Positions 36,091 through 43,759 of a stretch of DNA of 64,000 nt are shown piece after piece. Within the stretch, counting starts at the first letter, position 1; the number at the start of each line of letters is the position of its first letter. The notes beneath the pieces are model-generated. The model saw nothing but the letters and a program-made list of their open reading frames with translations, was not told where the DNA came from and did not search any database. This stretch comes from Variovorax paradoxus (GTDB lineage: Bacteria > Pseudomonadota > Gammaproteobacteria > Burkholderiales > Burkholderiaceae_C). The position numbers were made by a program, and so were the translations under genes. Location of the stretch: NCBI RefSeq assembly GCF_018614915.1, contig NZ_JAGGNU010000007.1, forward strand, positions 124,001 to 188,000, given 5' to 3'.

Positions 36091-36496
36091 ATGGCCATAT
36101 CGAGCGCCGTCAAGCCTCGCGGCCGCGGCCAACATCATCCCCGTCTACGGCCAGGTCATCGCGGTGGTCGGCGCCCTGATCGAAGACGACATCCCCATGA
36201 GTGCCGGCCATGCCGGCGTCCTCTGGGACAGCCAGGGCCAGATCCACGCCTATGCCGACCATGACGCCGAAGGCGGCGGCGCCAGCGCGCTGCGCACCAT
36301 GGAGCAGCTGCTCGAGGGCATCCAGCACGAGCTCGCCCAGGCCAAGGACGCCCGAGGCCAGCCCCTGTACGGCCTCGTCCAGCTGCAGCGGCGCTATTGC
36401 GACGGCAAGGGCGAGCGCGCCGACGGCAGCGGCGACACGCTCGCGGGCGACTTCGTACGCCACATGGCCGAGGGAGGGGCCATCGTGCCCCAGTGA
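36091..36496 (+). pseudogene. Probable frameshifted or truncated ORF, function unknown
   Basis: ATG 36091, three bases after the paralogue 2 stop, opens MAISSAVKP but soon leaves frame; one base later the frame runs AAANIIPVYGQVIAVVGALI ... EDDIPMSAGHAGVLWDSQGQ ... DTLAGDFVRHMAEGGAIVPQ to a stop at 36496. The downstream frame is G+C-rich like the main genome and looks protein-coding (110 residues from GTG 36164). A single-base shift near 36110-36121 would join both into one protein with a hydrophobic segment near its start. The block SAGHAGVLWDSQGQIHAY has a faint likeness to proteins associated with contact-dependent toxins, which I could not confirm. Confidence 0.5.
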
Positions 36497-36607
36497 CAGC
36501 GCGACATTAATTCCAACGACGGGTCTTTGGATGCTGCAAACGAGCCTCTGTGGTAGAGGGCCGCATGAAGACCAAGTGCGCAGGCGAAAGTGCTCCGGTC
36601 GATTTGA

Positions 36608-36808
36608 ATGGACGCTACCGCCAACGCGGCCCTGCTCAACAGCATCGTCGGGCTTGCCAGCTGGGACCAGACAGAGCCCTCGACGGCGCGATTCAATTCC
36701 CTGAGCCAACTTCAGGCGATTCCGGATCGGCGGCCTGCCACGCCACGCTGGTCAATCACTCTCGCTAGTTCACATTCATTTGCAATGCTGCGAAAACGTC
36801 AGAATTGA
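36608..36808 (+). CDS. Short ORF, possible gene fragment
   Basis: 66 codons from ATG 36608: begins MDATANAALLNSIVGLASWD, which reads like a genuine N-terminus, then becomes Arg/Ser-rich and shifts to lower G+C towards its end, where it runs into the repeated leader sequence. No Shine-Dalgarno. Best explained as the stub of a gene cut by the insertion or rearrangement that brought in the leader copy B. It may not be expressed. Confidence 0.3.
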   Translation: MDATANAALLNSIVGLASWDQTEPSTARFNSLSQLQAIPDRRPATPRWSITLASSHSFAMLRKRQN

Positions 36809-36960
36809 CGCATCTGAATTATCGCAAGCAGTTCAGAATTGAGTTGTTGAGTTTTCTCGCGAGTGCATGCAATATGCGCAGCCCAGCGTGTGAGGCCCCA
36901 GCAGCGGGCCTACGCAGCGACTAGATCAGGGAGAACTCATATGCATTTCGACTTGCAGAT
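36767..36960 (+). repeat. Leader sequence, copy B
   Basis: Second copy of the promoter/leader blocks at 34564-34733, here in front of the small ORF at 36941. Shared elements: TTCACATTCATTTGCAATG, CAGAATTGAGTTGTTGAG and the ribosome-binding region TCAGGGAGAACTCATATGC. The blocks are more widely spaced than in copy A. Confidence 0.6.
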
Positions 36961-37096
36961 GCCAAGGACCATGAGCCGCAGCTCGCGAGCCAAGGAGTTG
37001 GTGTCATCCATTGGCTATCTGGTCGTCTCTTGCGTGATCATCGCTAACGCTGACCCTTTCGAAAATCTCGCGGCGCCGAGATTGCAGCGGTTCTAA
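36941..37096 (+). CDS. Small exported peptide or remnant, unknown function
   Basis: 51 codons from ATG 36941 with a good Shine-Dalgarno (AGGGAG). The first residues MHFDLQM echo the start of lipoprotein paralogue 1 at the DNA level, after which the sequences differ. A basic region (RSSRAKE) and a hydrophobic stretch SSIGYLVVSCVIIANA form a plausible signal peptide, leaving only about 14 mature residues. Either a short secreted peptide or a truncated third member of the family. It ends 14 nt before the next gene, so the two may be co-transcribed. Confidence 0.4.
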   Translation: MHFDLQMPRTMSRSSRAKELVSSIGYLVVSCVIIANADPFENLAAPRLQRF

Positions 37097-37110
37097 CAAG
37101 CGGGGTTCGC

Positions 37111-37983
37111 TTGAAACTCACCCGACTACTTCGACATGCGATGGTGTGCATCAGCGCCGTCCTCGGCGTCGAAGTTCACGCGCAGCCTGCACAGCAGGAA
37201 CCAGCCAGTACCAACAGCGCTGTATCGATCGTGCCGTTGCTCAGCGTGGCAGAGGTCAAGGCCAAGTACCCGATCGTCATCGACCTGCGCAATGACGGCA
37301 TCGAGCTCTTGCGCCCCGAAGACTCCAGCGTCTTCGCCGACGTCAACGCCGACGGCTGGCGCGAGCGCATCGGCTGGGCCGCGCCCGGCGATGCCGTGCT
37401 GGTCTTCGATGCCGACCAGGACGCGCGCGTGGATCTGGAAAGTGAAGTCAGCTTCGTTGGCTACCTGCCGGGCGCCCGCACCGACCTCGAAGGCCTGGTC
37501 GCCTTCGACACCGATGGCGACCGCAGGCTCAGCGCGGCCGACGCCGGCTGGAGCCGCTTCGGCCTGTTCCAGGACCGCAACGCCAACGGTCGCCAGGACG
37601 AGGGCGAGTACCAGACGCTGCAGGCGGCCGGCATTGCGCAGATCGGCCTGCAGCGCGAGGGCAGCCCCGCCATGAACAACGGCAACGTCATCTTCGGTAC
37701 GTCGGAGGTCCAATGGGCCGATGGCCGCAGCTCGCGCGCCGCCGACGTCATGTTCGCCGGCCAGAACGTGGCGCTCCCGGAGGCGGTGCTCCAGGCCCTG
37801 GGCATGAGCCAGCAGCAGGTGGACGACACGGCACGCATCGCGCGCATGGCGCTGCTGTTCAACCAGGTGCTCAACACCGCCGACGCCGAGGCCGAGCCGC
37901 CGCTGGCGTTCGTCCCGGCAGAGACGGATGCAACCGCCTATGCGCAGATCATTGCGCTGAGCTCAGATCCGGGACAGACCTGA
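37111..37983 (+). CDS. Exported acidic protein resembling the calcium-binding tail domain of RTX-type proteins
   Basis: 290 residues from TTG 37111 (ATG 37141 is an alternative that drops the basic n-region). A signal peptide ends near VHAQ. The middle has repeated Asp-rich loops: VFADVNADGWRERIGW, VFDADQDARVDLESEV, AFDTDGDRRLSAADAG and FQDRNANGRQDEGEYQTLQ. This order (IDLRNDGIELL, then RxGWxxPxDxxLVxDxxxD, then a W/F-rich EF-hand-like loop) is the one seen near the C-terminus of very large haemolysin/RTX-type calcium-binding proteins, here on its own. Its 3' end overlaps the convergent cobD by 21 nt. Function unknown; calcium binding is inferred. Confidence 0.65.
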   Translation: MKLTRLLRHAMVCISAVLGVEVHAQPAQQEPASTNSAVSIVPLLSVAEVKAKYPIVIDLRNDGIELLRPEDSSVFADVNADGWRERIGWAAPGDAVLVFDADQDARVDLESEVSFVGYLPGARTDLEGLVAFDTDGDRRLSAADAGWSRFGLFQDRNANGRQDEGEYQTLQAAGIAQIGLQREGSPAMNNGNVIFGTSEVQWADGRSSRAADVMFAGQNVALPEAVLQALGMSQQQVDDTARIARMALLFNQVLNTADAEAEPPLAFVPAETDATAYAQIIALSSDPGQT

Positions 37984-38976
37984 GGCAGCAGCGGCCGCCG
38001 CCCAGGCGCGCCGCAGCGCCGACTGGCTGGCCGGCGGCAGCACGCCCAGCCGCACATGGCCCGGCAGGCCGAAGGAGCCGGTGTCGCGCAGTTGGATGCC
38101 TGCATCCCGAAGCGCGGCGGCACGCGCCGCATAGGGCAAGTCCGGCCGGGCGCAGAAATAGTTGGCGATGCTGGGCACGCAGGTCCAGCCGAGCTCGGTG
38201 CACAGCGCCTCCTGCGCGCGCTTCCATGCGCGCAGGGTGTAGAGGCTCTCTTGAAGCCACTGCTGCGCCGCATCCCTGGTCCAGGCATCGAGCAGCGCCA
38301 CGCCGTGCGCACCTACGGGCCAGGAAGGCGCGAGCCGGACCAGACGGGTACTCGTCGCTGCCGCATGCAGCGGCGCGATTGCGTAGGCCGCGCGGATGCC
38401 GGTCAGGCCCAGCGCCTTGTTCGGCGTCCACAGTTGCCAGACCTTGTCCCGCTGCGCGGTGTCCAGCCCCAGCGCGCCCTCCAGCCGCAGCGGTTCGTAG
38501 GCCAGGTCGAGCACGCAGCTGCACTGCGCGGGCAGTGCATCGACCAGGGCCTGCAAGCCTTGCTGCACCTGGCCGAGCGGGCTGGACGGATCGCAGCACC
38601 AGACCAGGTCGGCCTCGTTCGGCGGCGCGGCTTCGAAGCCCCAGGCGCGGGCGCTCTGCAGGTAGTCGCCGTAGCTGTGCGGCGCTGTCCAGACAGTGCG
38701 GCCGCCCTGCTGCGCGACCGCGGCCGTGATGCGCGCGATGAACTCGCTCGCGCTGGCAGCGATCACGATGCGCTCGGCGTCGACGCCATGAAAGCGGGCG
38801 AGGCTTTCACGCAGCGCGGCGTAGCGCGGGTCGGGGTATCGGCTGGCATCGGCCCTTTGCAGCGCGGCCAGCGCCGGCGGACAAGGGCCGCAGGCATTGG
38901 CGTTGGTGGAAAAGTCGTGCGGCACCGCACCGCGGGCGTCCGGGCCGCCGTGCACGGGGGTGTCGAAGGAAGTCAT
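37963..38976 (-). CDS. cobD: Threonine-phosphate decarboxylase (PLP)
   Basis: Makes (R)-1-amino-2-propanol phosphate, the linker between corrin ring and nucleotide loop of B12. The 337-residue protein is an aminotransferase-fold enzyme with HDFSTNANACGPCPPAL at the N-terminus, YPDPRYAALRESLARFHGV, and a Lys in LWTPNKALGLTGIRAAYA as Schiff-base residue. Last gene of the btuB operon; starts with an ATGA overlap on cbiB. (In Pseudomonas nomenclature this gene is cobC.). Confidence 0.9.
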   Translation of the reverse strand: MTSFDTPVHGGPDARGAVPHDFSTNANACGPCPPALAALQRADASRYPDPRYAALRESLARFHGVDAERIVIAASASEFIARITAAVAQQGGRTVWTAPHSYGDYLQSARAWGFEAAPPNEADLVWCCDPSSPLGQVQQGLQALVDALPAQCSCVLDLAYEPLRLEGALGLDTAQRDKVWQLWTPNKALGLTGIRAAYAIAPLHAAATSTRLVRLAPSWPVGAHGVALLDAWTRDAAQQWLQESLYTLRAWKRAQEALCTELGWTCVPSIANYFCARPDLPYAARAAALRDAGIQLRDTGSFGLPGHVRLGVLPPASQSALRRAWAAAAAASGLSRI

Positions 38977-39947
38977 GCGCCCCTGAATGCGGCCAGACCG
39001 AGGATCGAGGCCGAAGCGAGCACCGCCGACAGCGCGACGACCCTGGCCGCCAGCGAGGCAGCGCGCTGCGTGTCCGCTGCCAGCGCCTCGCGCCCGGCCG
39101 CATGGAGCGTGTAGATGCCGGGCTTGACAAGCCGCACGCCGAGGCAGAGCGCCATGGCGGCCATGGGCCAGCCGCTGTTGGGGGACGGGGTGCGGCGGGC
39201 TTCGCGGGCGGTGGCGGGCAGAGCCCTCACCCCAGCCCTCTCCCGCTCGCGGGAGAGGGAGCAAGACAAGAGGAGCAGAAAGGCGGTGAGGCGCGCGGGC
39301 AGCCACGACAGCACGTCGTCGGCACGCGCGGCCCACTTGCCGGCCCAATCCCAGACCCGACCATCACGAACGCCGCGGTAGCCCCACATCGCATCGGCGG
39401 TGTTGGCGAAGCGGTAGAGCGCGGCGCCGGGCAGGCCGAAGAGCACGAACCAGAACAGCGGCGCCACCACCGAATCGTTGAGGTTCTCGGCCAGCGATTC
39501 GATCGCGCTCTCGCGCACCTCGGCCTCGGTCAGCGCGTGCACGTCGCGGCTGACCAGGCGCGCCAGCCGGGCACGGCCTTCATCGAGCGAGCGCGCCAGC
39601 ACGGCTTCGACCGCGAGTACCTCGTCGCGAAGCATTCGCCAGGCGAGCAAGGGCTTGAGCGCCAGGCCCAGCAGCAGCGCTTGCGCCCAACCTGGAAGGC
39701 GATCCGCGACTGCCGCCACCGCCCCCGCGACCGCGAGCACCATCGCGGCGCCGGCGCACCACGCCATCGCTCCCGCGGCCAGGCGCGCACGGTCCCGCGA
39801 GCGCGCCGCGTCGGCCTGCGGTGCGATGCGCCGCCCCGCCCAGCCCAGGTAGCGGCCCATCCAGACGACCGGATGCCAGCGTGCCGCCGGCTCGCCCAGC
39901 CATCGATCGATGGCGAGCGCAAGCCACAGCGCGGCCACGGTCGCCAA
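38973..39947 (-). CDS. cbiB: Adenosylcobinamide-phosphate synthase
   Basis: Membrane protein that attaches aminopropanol (phosphate) to adenosylcobyric acid. 324 residues with about four membrane helices and family blocks ALAIDRWLGEPAARWHPVVW at the start, ESAIESLAENLNDSVVAPLFW, RFANTADAMWGYRG and SPNSGWPMAAMALCLGVRL. Start is TTG 39947, directly after the cobO stop. Between WLPARLTAFLLLL and REARRTPSPNSGW, residues about 228-243 are encoded by a REP-like palindrome (see separate entry), an unusual in-frame insertion. Confidence 0.92.
   Translation of the reverse strand: MATVAALWLALAIDRWLGEPAARWHPVVWMGRYLGWAGRRIAPQADAARSRDRARLAAGAMAWCAGAAMVLAVAGAVAAVADRLPGWAQALLLGLALKPLLAWRMLRDEVLAVEAVLARSLDEGRARLARLVSRDVHALTEAEVRESAIESLAENLNDSVVAPLFWFVLFGLPGAALYRFANTADAMWGYRGVRDGRVWDWAGKWAARADDVLSWLPARLTAFLLLLSCSLSRERERAGVRALPATAREARRTPSPNSGWPMAAMALCLGVRLVKPGIYTLHAAGREALAADTQRAASLAARVVALSAVLASASILGLAAFRGA
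39221..39265. repeat. REP-like palindromic element inside cbiB
   Basis: Core CCCTCTCCCGC (39236-39246), two-base centre, GCGGGAGAGGG (39249-39259): perfect 11-bp arms, preceded by CCCTCACCCCAG. This matches the widespread intergenic palindromes of beta-proteobacteria and relatives in style. Here it lies within a coding frame and stays in frame, adding about 15 residues (CSLSRERERAGVRALP) to CbiB. Confidence 0.75.
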
Positions 39948-40517
39948 CTAGTCCTCGATACCGCGCTGCGCCGGAACGCCGGCCTTGAACGCGTGCTTGA
40001 CCATCTGCATCTCGGTCACCGTGTCGGACAGCTCGACGATCTCGGGCGGGCAGCGGCGCCCGGTCAGCACCACGTGGACTTCGCGCGGCCGCGTGCGCAG
40101 CGTTTCCAGCACGCTGTCCAGCGGCAGCCAGCCATAGATCAGCGGATAGGTGATCTCGTCGAGCACCACCAGAAAATGCTCGCCCGACAGGATCGCCGCC
40201 CTCGCCTTCTCCCAGCCCTCGCGCGCCAGCTGCGCCGAGCGTTCGAGATCCTGGCTCTTCCAGCTGAAGCCGTCGCCCAGCCCCTCGATCGGGATGCCGA
40301 TCTGCTCGAACATGCGGTGCTCGCCGAAGCGCGCGCTCGGCACCTTCATGAACTGAAAGATCTTCACCGCCTTGCCGCGGCCGTGCGCGCGCAGCGCGAG
40401 CCCGAAGGCCGCCGTGCTCTTGCCCTTGCCGTCGCCGGTGTTGACGATCACGAGGCCGCGGCGCTCGCCTTCGGGCTTCTCGTAGGGTTTTTCGCTGGGC
40501 GGGGTTTCGATCTGCAT
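39948..40517 (-). CDS. cobO: Cob(I)yrinic acid a,c-diamide adenosyltransferase
   Basis: Adds the upper adenosyl ligand to cob(I)alamin or corrinoid precursors using ATP. The 189-residue BtuR/CobA-type protein has the P-loop [24 protein letters not shown]-like [15 protein letters not shown] and [20 protein letters not shown]. Start ATG 40517 follows AGAGGAC. Twenty nt after btuD and directly abutting cbiB. Confidence 0.95.
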   Translation of the reverse strand: MQIETPPSEKPYEKPEGERRGLVIVNTGDGKGKSTAAFGLALRAHGRGKAVKIFQFMKVPSARFGEHRMFEQIGIPIEGLGDGFSWKSQDLERSAQLAREGWEKARAAILSGEHFLVVLDEITYPLIYGWLPLDSVLETLRTRPREVHVVLTGRRCPPEIVELSDTVTEMQMVKHAFKAGVPAQRGIED

Positions 40518-40537
40518 CGGATGTCCTCTTGAAGTGT

Positions 40538-41326
40538 TCAGTGCGGCAGGGCAAGCCACTGGTTGGCTACGCGATGCACGACGACGCGGCGGTCGAACAC
40601 CGCTTCGAGCGCCTGGTGCGTGGCAGGGTCGTCACAACGGCCGTGGTGCAGCACGCGGCCGTTCGCCATCACGACCATCGCATCCGCCGCCAGCGCGGCA
40701 TTGAGCTCGTGCAGCACGCTGACCACCGTCTTGCCTTCGGCCACGAGCGCACGCGCGCTCGCCATCCAGTCGGCCTGGTGCGGCGGATCGAGGTTGGCGA
40801 GCGGCTCGTCCATCAGCAGCAGCTCGGCCTCGACGGCCAGCGCGCGCGCCAGCAGCACGCGCTGGCGTTCGCCGCCCGAGAGCTGGCCCAGCGGCCGCTC
40901 GCGCCAGTCCCAGGCCTGCGTGCTGCGCAGCGCGCGCTCGACCGCCGCGCGATCGGCCTCACTGGGCGCGGCGAGCCAGCGCTGGTGCGGCAGCCGCCCG
41001 AGCATGGCCACGTCGTAGACCATGAGGTCGTCGGCACTGCCCTCGCCCGCACCGCCCTGGCCGAGCCACGAGAGCCGGCGCGCGCGCGCCCGGCCGGAGA
41101 CGGCATCGAGCGACTGCCCGAACAAGTGCACCTCGCCCCGGTGCGCCAGCAGGCCGGCCAGCACCTTGAGCAGGGTGGACTTTCCGGCCCCGTTCGGACC
41201 GACGATGCTGGTCCAGCGGCCGGCCGCGAGTGCGAGATCGATCGCATGCAGCACCTCGGCGACGCCCAGCGTCGCGCAGACCTGCTTGGCCTCCAGCGCG
41301 ATGCCGCGCGCGACCACTCGCTCCAT
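40538..41326 (-). CDS. btuD: Vitamin B12 ABC transporter ATP-binding protein
   Basis: ATPase of the B12/cobinamide importer on the cytoplasmic side. 262 residues: Walker [19 protein letters not shown]-loop around SWLGQG, signature [18 protein letters not shown], Walker [13 protein letters not shown] and H-loop VSVLHELN. Start ATG 41326 overlaps the permease stop (TGATG). Forms a transporter with the two preceding genes. Confidence 0.93.
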   Translation of the reverse strand: MERVVARGIALEAKQVCATLGVAEVLHAIDLALAAGRWTSIVGPNGAGKSTLLKVLAGLLAHRGEVHLFGQSLDAVSGRARARRLSWLGQGGAGEGSADDLMVYDVAMLGRLPHQRWLAAPSEADRAAVERALRSTQAWDWRERPLGQLSGGERQRVLLARALAVEAELLLMDEPLANLDPPHQADWMASARALVAEGKTVVSVLHELNAALAADAMVVMANGRVLHHGRCDDPATHQALEAVFDRRVVVHRVANQWLALPH

Positions 41327-42330
41327 CACAGGCCTCCCCGCGCGCTGCGCCGGTGCATGAGCCACAGCAGATAGCTGCCGCCGAGCACGGCGGTCAGCAC
41401 GCCGACCGGCAGTTCCTGCGGCGCGATCAGCCAGCGCGCGAGCAGGTCGGCCGCCATCAGCAGCAGCCCGCCCATCGCGGTCGACAGCACGATCAGGCGC
41501 GCGTGCGTGGTCTTCACGGCCGAGCGCACCAGGTGCGGCGCCGCCAGGCCGACGAAGGCGATGAGCCCGGTCTGCGCCACTGCAGTGCCGGTGGCCAGCG
41601 CGAGCACCGCCACCAACGCGGCGCGCATCGCGCCCAGTGGCAGGCCCAAGCTGCCGGCCGTGGCCTCGCCGAGCGCCAGCCCGTCGAGCACCGGCGCGAG
41701 CGCCCAGCCCGCCAGCAGGCAGACCAGGCCGAGCGCGCCCATCACGCCGCAGGCGCTCCAGCCGACCAGGCCGGTGCTGCCGAGCATGAAGCCCTGGATC
41801 GCCTGCAGGATGTCGGCCGAGGCGATGGTGATCAGGTCCTTGGCGGCGCCGAGCACCACGCCGACGATCACGCCGGCCAGCAGCAGCCGGAGCGTCTGCT
41901 GCACGCCGCGCGCGAGCGTCAGCGTCAGCAGCACGGCCAGCACGGCGCCGAGAAAGGCCGCGCCGGTCAGGCCCAGGCGCACCACCCATTGCGTGCTGGC
42001 GGCCGAGACGCCGAACATCGACAGCGCCACGGCCATGCCGAGCGAGGCGCCGGAAGCGCTGCCCAGCAGGTACGGATCGGCCAGCGGATTGCGGAACAGG
42101 CCCTGCGCCACCGCGCCCGCCAGGCCGAGCAGCGCGCCGGCGAGCCAGGCGCCCAGCGTGCGCGGCAGGCGGATGTCCCACACGATCTGCAGCGCTACGG
42201 AATCGCGGTGCGCTGCGAACACGCTCTCGAAGCCGGTGCTGCCGATGCCCGCGCCCAGCACCAGCAGCACGGCGCCGAGCAGCGTCAGCACGATGCCGAG
42301 CAAGAGCGCGCGCCGATGCTGGTTCTTCAC
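41326..42330 (-). CDS. btuC: Vitamin B12 ABC transporter permease (FecCD family)
   Basis: Inner-membrane permease with about ten helices; 334 residues. Diagnostic blocks are IRLPRTLGAWLAGALLGLAG, AQGLFRNPLADPYLLGSASG, and the coupling region GLIAFVGLAAPHLVRSAV. GTG 42330 is chosen as start: it overlaps the btuF stop as GTGA and follows AAGGAC; an earlier in-frame GTG at 42348 adds six residues inside btuF. Confidence 0.93.
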   Translation of the reverse strand: MKNQHRRALLLGIVLTLLGAVLLVLGAGIGSTGFESVFAAHRDSVALQIVWDIRLPRTLGAWLAGALLGLAGAVAQGLFRNPLADPYLLGSASGASLGMAVALSMFGVSAASTQWVVRLGLTGAAFLGAVLAVLLTLTLARGVQQTLRLLLAGVIVGVVLGAAKDLITIASADILQAIQGFMLGSTGLVGWSACGVMGALGLVCLLAGWALAPVLDGLALGEATAGSLGLPLGAMRAALVAVLALATGTAVAQTGLIAFVGLAAPHLVRSAVKTTHARLIVLSTAMGGLLLMAADLLARWLIAPQELPVGVLTAVLGGSYLLWLMHRRSARGGL

Positions 42331-43187
42331 GCCTTGTCCTTGAGGCACTGTGCCATCAGCCGTGCGGCCTCGCCCATGCGCGGGCCGGGCCGCACGAGCA
42401 CATCGGATTCATCGGCCTTGAAGCGGCAGATGCGGCCTTCGCGCACCGCCCGGATCGAAGCCCAGCCCGGCCGCTGTTCGAGCCCCTGCGCACTGCGCTC
42501 GCCGACCATGATCAGGTCGGGATCGGCGCGCACCACGTATTCGGGATTGAGCTTGGGAAAGGGGCCGAGCGAGGCCGGCACGATGTTCTTCACGCCGAGC
42601 CGCGCCAGCGTCTCGCCGATGAAGGAGACTTCGCCCGCCGCATAGGGCGCGCTGTTGACCTCGAAGTACACGCGCCGGTTCTTCGCGCGGTCCGGCAGCG
42701 ACTCTGCAGCCGCCGACACGCTGGCATCGATGGCGCGCCACACGCGCTGCGCGTCCGCGATGCCCAGCACCTGGCCGAGCACGTCGAGCACGCGCTGCAC
42801 ATCCGCATGGCTCTTCGGCTCGAGCACCAGCACCTTGAGGCCCAGCGCCTCGAGCCGCTCGGTGACGCGCGAGGACTTGGCCAAGAGCACCAGCTCGGGC
42901 TTGAGTGCCACGATGGCCTCGACGTTGGGGTCGATGCCGCCGCCGAGCTGCGGCAATGCGCGCACGGCATCGGGCCAGTTGGAATAGCGGTCGACGCCGA
43001 TCAGCCGCTCGCAGGCACCGAGCGTGCAGACCGACTCGGTCAACGAGGGCAGCAGGCTCACGATGCGCTGCGGCGGCCGCGGCAGGTCCACGCGCACGCC
43101 GCGTTCGTCGGTCACGACCACGGCATGGGCAGCGAGCGCCAGGGCCGCCAGGACCAGCGCCAAAGACCATCGGCAAAACGACTTCAT
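42327..43187 (-). CDS. btuF: Periplasmic cobalamin-binding protein
   Basis: Receptor that delivers corrinoid to BtuCD. 286 residues with signal peptide (SLALVLAALALAAHA) and the class III fold: VTDERGVRVDLPRPPQRIVS, SLTESVCTLGACERLIGVDRY, and a long linking helix (ADVQRVLDVLGQVLGIADA). Family-typical Glu at VGERSAQGLE and Glu/Arg contacts to BtuC are possible. Start ATG 43187 overlaps the cobU stop (ATGA). Confidence 0.92.
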   Translation of the reverse strand: MKSFCRWSLALVLAALALAAHAVVVTDERGVRVDLPRPPQRIVSLLPSLTESVCTLGACERLIGVDRYSNWPDAVRALPQLGGGIDPNVEAIVALKPELVLLAKSSRVTERLEALGLKVLVLEPKSHADVQRVLDVLGQVLGIADAQRVWRAIDASVSAAAESLPDRAKNRRVYFEVNSAPYAAGEVSFIGETLARLGVKNIVPASLGPFPKLNPEYVVRADPDLIMVGERSAQGLEQRPGWASIRAVREGRICRFKADESDVLVRPGPRMGEAARLMAQCLKDKA

Positions 43188-43759
43188 TCGGGTTCTTTCA
43201 AGCCGAGCGGCAGCCCCGCCGCCATCAGCGTGACGCGCTCGCAGGCGGCAGCCACTTCCTGGTTGAGGCGGCCCAGCGCATCGACGAAGGCGCGCACCTC
43301 GCGGCCCATCGGAATCACGCCGAGGCCGATCTCGTTGGCGACCAGCACCACCGGGCCGCGCGCTTCCCGCAGCGCCCGCAGCAGCGAAGCCTGCACCATC
43401 TCGAGCGATGCCGCGCTGCTGCCCTGCGGCGCCGGCACCGCCGGCATCAGCAGATTGGTCAGCCACAGCGTGAGGCAATCGACCACCACCAGGGTTTGCG
43501 GCGCGCTCAGCCGGGCCAGCGCGGGACCGAGCGCGATCGGCTCCTCGACCGTCGCCAGGCCGGGCACGCGCTGCGCGCGGTCGATCTGGTGACGGGCGAT
43601 GCGCTCCTGCATCTCGTCGTCGTGCGGCATCGCGGTCGCGATCAGCACCGCCTGGTGCGCCGGCGAACGCGCGAGCCAGTCGGCCGCGCGCTGTTCGGCG
43701 CGGCGCGACTTGCCGCTGCGCTGACCGCCGAGGATCAGTTCGCGCTGGGCCGGCTTCAC
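43184..43759 (-). CDS. cobU: Bifunctional adenosylcobinamide kinase/guanylyltransferase
   Basis: Phosphorylates adenosylcobinamide and transfers GMP to it, activating it for CobS. 191 residues: P-loop ILGGQRSGKSRRAEQRA, catalytic His region (IARHQIDRAQRVPG), DCLTLWLTNLL and VLVANEIGLGVIPMGREVRA. GTG 43759 overlaps the btuB stop as GTGA, the pattern used throughout this operon; GTG 43771 is an alternative start with four more residues. Confidence 0.93.
   Translation of the reverse strand: MKPAQRELILGGQRSGKSRRAEQRAADWLARSPAHQAVLIATAMPHDDEMQERIARHQIDRAQRVPGLATVEEPIALGPALARLSAPQTLVVVDCLTLWLTNLLMPAVPAPQGSSAASLEMVQASLLRALREARGPVVLVANEIGLGVIPMGREVRAFVDALGRLNQEVAAACERVTLMAAGLPLGLKEPE

Noticed and set aside
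34473..37983. Prophage or integrative element at the accessory island
   Set aside because: No integrase, attachment-site duplication or phage gene was seen; only the composition and duplications suggest transfer.
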